From Pseudomonadota bacterium (lineage in GTDB: Bacteria; Pseudomonadota; Alphaproteobacteria; Caulobacterales; Caulobacteraceae): a DNA stretch of 5,226 nucleotides. Positions within the stretch are counted from its first letter, which is position 1. Every line of letters starts with the position of its first letter. The stretch covers positions 1 through 5,226 of the forward strand of contig JAEXJH010000255.1 in assembly GCA_023445955.1 (NCBI GenBank), read 5' to 3'. The translations under genes and the position numbers were made by a program. The notes under the pieces were generated by a model. That model did no database searches, had not been told where the DNA came from, and worked only from the letters and a program-made list of their open reading frames with translations. Below are positions 1-5,226 of this stretch, in pieces.

Positions 1-3000
1 ATCCCAGGCCGCGCGCCAGCCCGCCTCATCCGCCGCTTCCCAAGCCGACTCCTCATAGGCCTTCAGCGGCGCGACGCTGCGCTTCTCCGGCCTGATCAGA
101 CGCACCGCCGGCACCAAGCGGTCGTCATCATTGGTCGTCGTGAGTCCCTGGACGACCAGAGCGGCGCGGCCAGACTTGCTGTTCACCGCGAACGCCCGTG
201 CGTCCGGGTTGGCGTCTGCCAGCGCCGCCTCGGCGCTCAGCAGGGCCCGGGCGGTGCGCACCTGGACGCGAAGCAGCCGGGTCTCGGCCCCCGTCACCGC
301 GTCGGTGCGGATGACCTCCTCGTCCAGCACCAGGAGGTCGTCAGCCACGACGTCCTCCATGCCCCGGTCCAAGGCGCCGGACACCGTCGCCCGCTCCAGG
401 ATGCTGGCCAGGATCTCGTCGAAGGCCGCAAACAGGCTGTTCTGATCGGCGATCCGCAAGGCCAGCAGCCGATTGAGGAAGGTGTTCATCGGCGGCATGT
501 CGTCGGTCGATCGCAGCTCGCCATCCCCGTCGAGCAGCCGCAAGCCCGTCTTGGCCTCGAAAGTCTCCCGGTCCATCGCCTCGACGTTGCCGAAATGCAG
601 CGCGATGTAGAAGGCCTGCAGCGCACGGTGCGCCCAAGGGCTCTCAAGGTTGTCCTCGGCGCGGAAGAGCCCATTGCCCGCCGTCCGCCGCTCGCCCCGG
701 GTCAGGGCGCCCAGGCTGTCGAGGCGCCGGGCGATGGTCGACAGGAAGCGCTTCTCGCCGTGGATGTCCGTGGTCACCGGCCGAAACAGCGGCGCGACAG
801 CCTGATTGGTCCGATGCGAGCGCCCCAGGCCTTGGATCGCCGCATCGGCCCGCCAGCCCGGCTCGACTAGATAGTGGACGCGCCGCTGCTGGTTGGGGAC
901 GCCCAGATCGGCGTGATAGCTGCGCCCCGTCCCGCCGGCGTCGGAGAACACCAGCACGCGCTTCTTGCCGCTCATGAAGGCATCGGTCTCAGCCTTGGCG
1001 GCCGAGGCGCTGCGCCGCTCGACCACCCGGCGGCCCTCACGGCGGATCACCCGGCGGCTGCGCCCGGTGATTTCAGCGACCTGTTCGGTCCCGAGCGCCT
1101 CGAGCACCGCATCCAACACGCCGGGCACGGCCGGCAGGCAGGCCAGATGAGTCACCAGCTCGTCGCGCAGGCGCAGGGCCGCCTGGCTGACCACGGGCGC
1201 GCCATCGACCGTCACCGGGACCATGGTGACATTGCCGTCCTCGTCCTCGACCGCGTCCATCGCCATGATCGGGAAGGCGCCCATCAGGTAGTCGAGCACC
1301 TGATCCTTGGGCGTCAGATCGACGGCGAGGTTGTTCCATTCCTCCGGCGGGATCTCGGCGAGGCGTCGCTCCATCACCGCCTCATTGGTCGAGACCACCT
1401 GGACGATGGCCGAGCGGCCGGCCGCCAGGTCCTGGCGGATAGACGCCACGAGGGAGGGCGCTTTCAGGCCCGCCAGCAGATGACCAAAGAAGCGCAGCTT
1501 GGAGCCCTCGAAGGCGGACATCACCGCCGAAGCCGCTTGGCCGCTCTTGGCCTTGCCCTCCTCGGTGACCCCGACCGCCTCCAGGGCGGCGCGCAGATTG
1601 TGGTGGATCAGCTGGTAGGCGTCGGCCCAGGCGTCCCAAATGCTGATGTCCTCGGCGCTGAGCGGATGGCGCAGGGCGTCATACTCCACGCCGTCGAACG
1701 ACAGGGAACGGGCGATGTAGAGCCCCATGGCCTTCAGCTCCCGGGCGATCAGCTCCATGACCGCCACGCCGCCGGTCTCGACGGCGTCCATGAAGGCCTC
1801 GCGCGTCGGGAACGGCGCATCCGGCCCGCCCCACAGGCCCAGGCGTGCGGCGTAGGCCAGGTTTTCCGGCGTCGTCGCTCCGGTCGCCGAGACATAGAGG
1901 ATGCGGGCGTTGGGCAGGCGGTTCTGCAAGGCGAGGCCCGCCATGCCCTGTTGCGAGGCCTTCTTCGGCCCCCGCGCGCCCTTGGCCCCGCCGGCGGCGT
2001 TGGCCATGGCGTGAGCCTCGTCGAAGACGATCACGCCATCAAAATCTGCGCCCAGCCAGGCCACGATCTGATCGAGGCGAGACGGCCGGTCGCCCCGCGC
2101 CGGTTGGCGCAAGGTGGCGTAGGTCGTGAAAAGGATGCCGCGATCGAGGCGGATGGCGTCCGCCTGCTTCCAGGCCGATTGCGGGGTCAGATCACTGGCC
2201 GCGCCGCCGATCGCGCCCCAGTCGCGCCGCGCGTCTTCCAGGAGGGCGTCGTTCTTCGACAGCCAGACTGCCCGGGTTCGCCCCTGGGCGAGGTTGTCGG
2301 CGATGACGCCGGCGATCTGACGGCCCTTGCCGCAGCCGGTGCCGTCCCCGAGGAAAAAGCCCCGCCGGAAACTAACCGCGTCGGGCGTGTCGTCGCCGAC
2401 CAGCAGCACCTGGTGCGGCGCTTCGCCGAGCCGCCAGCGGCCCGGCAACAGGTTGGCGTGGGCTTCGCCGGCGTAGATCACCGTCTCCAACTGCGCGTCG
2501 GAGATCAAACCCGCGTCCACGATCTTGCCCGGCAGGACCGGCCGATAGGTCGGGGCCGGCGGCGCCACGGACGCCATCGGTCCGGATTCCACGAGCGGGG
2601 AGGGATGAGGGCGGCTCTGGGCGAAGCCGATCCGACCGAGCCGGTAGGCCTGATAGAGGCCGACATCGTGGCCTTCGCCCGACCAGGCCCGGGTCTCATA
2701 GGCGACGGGCGCCGTGGTCGCGAGAAAGGCCAGCCGGTTCGACGGGGTCGCCAAGGCCCGCGCCCGCGGCGCGAGGATGGCGACATTGGAGACGGCCCGG
2801 AACAGGCGCGGTTGCGCACTCGGCCGAGCCGCAACAGCGCCCGCCGCCCGGGCCGCATCTGCCAAGGTCTCCGCCGCGATCACCGGCGAAGATTCGCCCG
2901 CCTGGCCGCGGTCAATGACCAGGAGGCCCGTCTCCACCGAGGTCCCATGCTTGGCGTAGGCGCGTGGCGGAAAGGCCAGCTGGAGGACAACCGGTCCCCG

Positions 3001-3768
3001 CGCCGCCAGGCGGCGCATAGCCGGGGCGTCCTCGAAGAGGCGCGTCGGCACAATGGCCGACAGCCGACCGCCTTCGGCCAGGGTATCCAGCGCCGCGTGC
3101 AGATGCTCTTCCAACATCTGGAAGGGCGGATTGGCGACAACGGCATGGAAGCTGCCGGACGCGGGCAGGATGTCCTTCAGATGCCGCGCGTCATGGGCGC
3201 TGCTCGAGGCCAGCGGAAAGAGGCCCTCCAGGATCGCGCCGCGCTGATCGGCGATCTCATTGAGGGCCAGGTTGGCTCCACAGGCTTCGGCCAGCACGGC
3301 CAGAAGACCCGTGCCGGCGGAGGGTTCAAGGACCTGGTCGCCGGGGCGGATCTGGGCGGCGAGGACCGCCAGGGCGCCGAGCTGCGGCGGGGTCGAAAAC
3401 TGGTCGAGCGCCACCTGCTCTTCACTGCGCCGCGTGTGGGTGAGGCCAAGCTCAGCGAGATTGGCCAGCAGGGCGCAGATCTCGGCGGGCGCATCCTCCA
3501 GCCGGCTGATCTGGGGCGACAGCCGGCGCAGCTGCAGCACCAGAGCCGCCTCGACCGCGTCATAGGCGTCGCGCCAGATCCACGCGCCGTCCGCGTCCGA
3601 GCCGCCGAAGGTGGTGGTCATGACCCCCGCCACCAGCCGCCGGTCGAGCGCGCGGGATCGATTGAGCTGGGGGGTTAGGGCGCGCGCGGCGGCCAGAATG
3701 TTGGCCGCCTTGTGTGACGCGGGGTCGGACGCTCCAGCGGTCGCGAAGAGGGGAAGCATGGCGTTCAT
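1..3768 (-). CDS. Strawberry notch family methyltransferase/helicase fusion protein (3' end cut by window)
   Basis: The frame is open for 1256 codons from ATG at 3768 to the window edge. The family is usually somewhat longer, so only the C-terminal end should be missing. Domains in order: FGGSDADGAW (54-63), which I recall as conserved near the N-terminus of bacterial members; an amino-methyltransferase fold with DQFSTPP (122-128), SAM-binding EPSAGTG (148-154), acidic E171, catalytic-type NPPF (213-216) and YAKHG (271-275); a linker with LVESG around 394; then a superfamily-2 helicase with Walker A GDGTGCGKGRQ (474-484), SKND (504-507), TTYATLR around 550, DEAH (583-586) and SAT (627-629). 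The second helicase lobe has VSTNE (792-796), GGTGRSYH (945-952) and the arginine-finger-like QGLGRSHR (979-986). FLNRLLAL and the following QNSLF (from 1097) match the SBNO-type C-terminal domain. The family predicts an ATP-driven cytoplasmic DNA translocase with adenine or cytosine amino-methyltransferase potential; activity and substrate are inferred. No strong ribosome-binding site precedes the ATG; Met4 (3759) is an alternative start. It lies 133 bases downstream of the ParB-like gene. Confidence 0.93.
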   Translation of the reverse strand, partial: MNAMLPLFATAGASDPASHKAANILAAARALTPQLNRSRALDRRLVAGVMTTTFGGSDADGAWIWRDAYDAVEAALVLQLRRLSPQISRLEDAPAEICALLANLAELGLTHTRRSEEQVALDQFSTPPQLGALAVLAAQIRPGDQVLEPSAGTGLLAVLAEACGANLALNEIADQRGAILEGLFPLASSSAHDARHLKDILPASGSFHAVVANPPFQMLEEHLHAALDTLAEGGRLSAIVPTRLFEDAPAMRRLAARGPVVLQLAFPPRAYAKHGTSVETGLLVIDRGQAGESSPVIAAETLADAARAAGAVAARPSAQPRLFRAVSNVAILAPRARALATPSNRLAFLATTAPVAYETRAWSGEGHDVGLYQAYRLGRIGFAQSRPHPSPLVESGPMASVAPPAPTYRPVLPGKIVDAGLISDAQLETVIYAGEAHANLLPGRWRLGEAPHQVLLVGDDTPDAVSFRRGFFLGDGTGCGKGRQIAGVIADNLAQGRTRAVWLSKNDALLEDARRDWGAIGGAASDLTPQSAWKQADAIRLDRGILFTTYATLRQPARGDRPSRLDQIVAWLGADFDGVIVFDEAHAMANAAGGAKGARGPKKASQQGMAGLALQNRLPNARILYVSATGATTPENLAYAARLGLWGGPDAPFPTREAFMDAVETGGVAVMELIARELKAMGLYIARSLSFDGVEYDALRHPLSAEDISIWDAWADAYQLIHHNLRAALEAVGVTEEGKAKSGQAASAVMSAFEGSKLRFFGHLLAGLKAPSLVASIRQDLAAGRSAIVQVVSTNEAVMERRLAEIPPEEWNNLAVDLTPKDQVLDYLMGAFPIMAMDAVEDEDGNVTMVPVTVDGAPVVSQAALRLRDELVTHLACLPAVPGVLDAVLEALGTEQVAEITGRSRRVIRREGRRVVERRSASAAKAETDAFMSGKKRVLVFSDAGGTGRSYHADLGVPNQQRRVHYLVEPGWRADAAIQGLGRSHRTNQAVAPLFRPVTTDIHGEKRFLSTIARRLDSLGALTRGERRTAGNGLFRAEDNLESPWAHRALQAFYIALHFGNVEAMDRETFEAKTGLRLLDGDGELRSTDDMPPMNTFLNRLLALRIADQNSLFAAFDEILASILERATVSGALDRGMEDVVADDLLVLDEEVIRTDAVTGAETRLLRVQVRTARALLSAEAALADANPDARAFAVNSKSGRAALVVQGLTTTNDDDRLVPAVRLIRPEKRSVAPLKAYEESAWEAADEAGWRAAWD

Positions 3769-3792
3769 GACGGGGATCCGTTCACCCGCGGC

Positions 3793-3831
3793 GGAGGGCG
3801 CCTCCCTCGAGTCCCGACGGGCTCGCCCGTC
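3793..3831 (-). other. Two small inverted repeats in the leader of the helicase gene
   Basis: Two short perfect inverted repeats lie 25 to 63 bases upstream of the helicase ATG. One has arms GACGGG/CCCGTC around a four-base loop (3816-3831). The other has arms GGAGG/CCTCC around a three-base loop (3793-3805). Both could form hairpins in the 5' untranslated RNA. No function can be assigned, and stems of 5 to 6 bp are common by chance in DNA this rich in G+C. No promoter elements matching the known alphaproteobacterial housekeeping pattern were found in the gap. Confidence 0.35.
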
Positions 3832-3867
3832 CGCCTCCCTTCCTTGACCCTTTGGCCGGCACAGCAA

Positions 3868-3894
3868 GAGCCCCCGCCGGTCAGACGAGGGCTC
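3868..3894 (-). terminator. Hairpin after the ParB-like gene, possible weak intrinsic terminator or mRNA-stabilising stem
   Basis: Seven bases after the ParB-like stop codon, the minus-strand transcript can form an uninterrupted 11-bp stem. The arms are GAGCCCTCGTC and GGCGGGGGCTC, with two G-U pairs and a five-base loop TGACC. The run after the stem is only TTGCTGT, so the U-tract expected of a strong rho-independent terminator is missing. It may end part of the transcription, protect the upstream mRNA's 3' end, or separate expression of the two genes. The stem is seen directly; its role is inferred. Confidence 0.5.
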
Positions 3895-3901
3895 CGCTGG
3901 A

Positions 3902-5226
3902 TCAGGCCGCGATGGCGTCGGCGACCGCTTCGGGCTCAGCCTCGTCTTGGCCCTCGCGATCATCCGCCTCGTCGGGTTCGGCCGCGACCTCTTCGGCCCC
4001 GCCGTCCGCTTCGCCGTCGTCGTCGCCAAGCGCCGCCGGGCGATCCCAGGACAGCACCGCAGGAGCCCACTGCCGTTCGGCCGCCGCCTCGGCGACAAAG
4101 CTCACCAAGGCGTCCTTCTTCAGGGTCTTGGCCCGGTCGTCCTCCACCCCCAGCTCTTCGAGCAGGACGAGCAACTGGGCCTTAGAGTGGACCGCCAGAT
4201 AGGCCTCGTCCGGCGTCCAGTGCGCCGAGATGTCCGCGCCGCACAGGGCGGCGATCTCGGCCGCCTCGGCTCGGGCGCCATGGCGCAGCAGGCTGGTGCG
4301 GGCCTCGCGCATGTTGAGCGAGATCGCGGTCAGCTCCGCCATCAGCGCCATTTTCTCCCCGTGCGGCAGGGTCTCGACCCAGGTGATCGGCCGCAGGCCC
4401 GAGGCCCGGTAGGCGTCGCGGCGGGCGTCGAGGCGGCCCCGCACCTCGCCGTCCAGACCCGCGATCGGCGCCATCGCGCCGCGTTGGTAGCGAGTCGCGG
4501 CGATCTGCGCGGCCGAGCCGTCCAAGCCTCCGCTGGACTGCAGCGCCAGCTGCTTGAAGAGCTGAGCGATCAACACGGTCAGGGCGGCGCTGGGGTCGTC
4601 GGCGAGGTCCCGGATAAGTCCGCGGGTGGCCACATCGGTGCGGGTCTCGTGCAGGACGTGGCTGGCGCCCTCGACCTCCACGTCAGCGCGGGGGACCTCG
4701 ACGTCGTTCGTGACGACGCCGGGCCGGCCGCCAACCGAAGCCGTGTCGTCATCGGCGTCCTCCTCCTCGGGCAGGTCCTCGACCGGCAGCGGGACCGAAT
4801 AGAAGGTCGCCGCCAGGCCATGGCCGTCCGACGGGCTGAGCAGCACCGCACCGATCTTGCTGCGGGTCAGCACTGCTCCGGCCGCCACGCCATAGGCGCT
4901 CACCAAGGGCGCCAACTGAGCCGGGGCTTCGTCCATCGACGGATCGAGATCCTGCAGCGCGCTCTCCAGCTGGGTGACCGCGTAGCGCGCATCGGCCAGC
5001 GCGGTCTTCTGCGTCTCGTCCAGGTCACGCTCCCAAACATGGGCGAGGCGGAAGAAGCCGTCCGGCGCGCCGTAGCCCGCCTCCCGCGCGACATACACCG
5101 CCAGGCCTTCGGCCTTCAGGTGATCGACGATCGGCTGCACCCGCTCGCGCCAGGCGCCCTGCAGAACCTCGGGATCGAGCAGGAAGTCGGGGTATTCGCC
5201 GAACAGATCGGAGGCCACCCGGCCTC
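3902..5226 (-). CDS. ParB/RepB/Spo0J-family protein, C-terminal part (5' end outside window)
   Basis: The frame is open from the window edge to TGA at 3902-3904, about 440 codons. A GTG at 5218 is in frame, but the frame continues upstream of it and the family is usually much longer, so this is an internal valine and not the start. The ParB nuclease-like and helix-turn-helix domains are not visible. The assignment rests on C-terminal patterns of the large alphaproteobacterial ParB-like proteins as I remember them: VASDLFGE followed by a DPEVL helix (5218 downward), an [18 protein letters not shown] helix (about 4546-4590), WTPDEAYL (4196-4219) leading into a SKAQLL helix, LKKDALVSF (4097-4123) and QWAPAVLSW (4046-4072). 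These parallel the W-T-P, K-A-x-I-L, L-K-K-G-D-M and G-W-L-P-E-P-L elements of that family. Unusual are an acidic internal linker (EEEDADDD, 4745-4768) and a 40-residue tail with 18 acidic residues (3905-4024). The family binds DNA and acts in partition or element maintenance; the role here is inferred from family and from the downstream helicase gene. A diverged hypothetical protein is the alternative. Confidence 0.8.
   Translation of the reverse strand, partial: GRVASDLFGEYPDFLLDPEVLQGAWRERVQPIVDHLKAEGLAVYVAREAGYGAPDGFFRLAHVWERDLDETQKTALADARYAVTQLESALQDLDPSMDEAPAQLAPLVSAYGVAAGAVLTRSKIGAVLLSPSDGHGLAATFYSVPLPVEDLPEEEDADDDTASVGGRPGVVTNDVEVPRADVEVEGASHVLHETRTDVATRGLIRDLADDPSAALTVLIAQLFKQLALQSSGGLDGSAAQIAATRYQRGAMAPIAGLDGEVRGRLDARRDAYRASGLRPITWVETLPHGEKMALMAELTAISLNMREARTSLLRHGARAEAAEIAALCGADISAHWTPDEAYLAVHSKAQLLVLLEELGVEDDRAKTLKKDALVSFVAEAAAERQWAPAVLSWDRPAALGDDDGEADGGAEEVAAEPDEADDREGQDEAEPEAVADAIAA

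Noticed and set aside
2505..3563. Several arginine- and proline-rich minus-strand open frames out of phase with the helicase.
   Set aside because: They overlap the helicase gene in another phase, have the low-complexity Arg/Pro/Ser composition typical of GC-rich shadow frames, and show no motifs.
874..3678. A 934-codon open frame on the plus strand.
   Set aside because: It is codon-aligned antisense to the helicase gene. It stays open because that gene avoids TTA, CTA and TCA codons in this stretch. It ends exactly where the helicase uses a CTA codon (3676-3678), and the preceding plus-strand frame is likewise ended by a CTA at 868-870. The translation shows no recognisable domain, whereas the minus strand carries a full set of ordered family motifs.
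3765..3785. A six-codon GTG-to-TGA frame on the minus strand whose stop overlaps the helicase ATG (ATGA-type overlap).
   Set aside because: It could be a tiny leader cistron, but it has no ribosome-binding site and an overlap this short arises easily by chance.
3844..4202. Plus-strand open frames opposite the acidic tail of the ParB-like protein.
   Set aside because: Their Arg/Pro- and Ser/Ala-rich products are the direct antisense reading of the Asp/Glu/Ala codons of the tail, and they have no independent support.
5216..5218. GTG as the start codon of the ParB-like gene.
   Set aside because: The frame remains open to the window edge, there is no ribosome-binding site visible, and the family has long DNA-binding domains before this point.

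Overview
The window is about two-thirds G+C and suggests an alphaproteobacterium of the Caulobacter/Brevundimonas/Phenylobacterium or sphingomonad type. This rests on codon use and on how closely both proteins resemble, from memory, mobile-element proteins of those groups. All coding lies on the minus strand, and both genes run off the window.

Layout, in the direction of transcription (right to left). From 5226 to 3902 is the C-terminal part of a large ParB/RepB/Spo0J-family protein. Its N-terminal half, where the ParB nuclease-like and helix-turn-helix domains would sit, lies outside the window. A 133-base gap (3769-3901) follows. It carries an 11-bp GC-rich hairpin a few bases after the stop codon and two smaller hairpins nearer the next start. 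From 3768 down to base 1 is an uninterrupted 1256-codon reading frame for a bacterial 'strawberry notch' family protein. This is an N-terminal amino-methyltransferase-like domain (EPSAGTG, NPPF) fused to a superfamily-2 helicase (GTGCGKG, DEAH, SAT, QGLGRSHR) and an SBNO-type C-terminal region. Its last part is cut off by the window edge.

A ParB-like gene followed by a methyltransferase/helicase giant is, as I recall, a recurrent pair in the accessory backbone of alphaproteobacterial conjugative or integrative elements and plasmids. The helicase/methyltransferase combination recalls phage P1 DarB and other 'polyvalent' proteins thought to protect incoming DNA. The most economical reading is therefore a piece of a mobile element's establishment or DNA-maintenance module; the role is inference.

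No tRNA, rRNA, CRISPR array, insertion sequence or convincing promoter was seen. The long plus-strand open frames, including a 2.8-kb one, are antisense shadows of the helicase gene.
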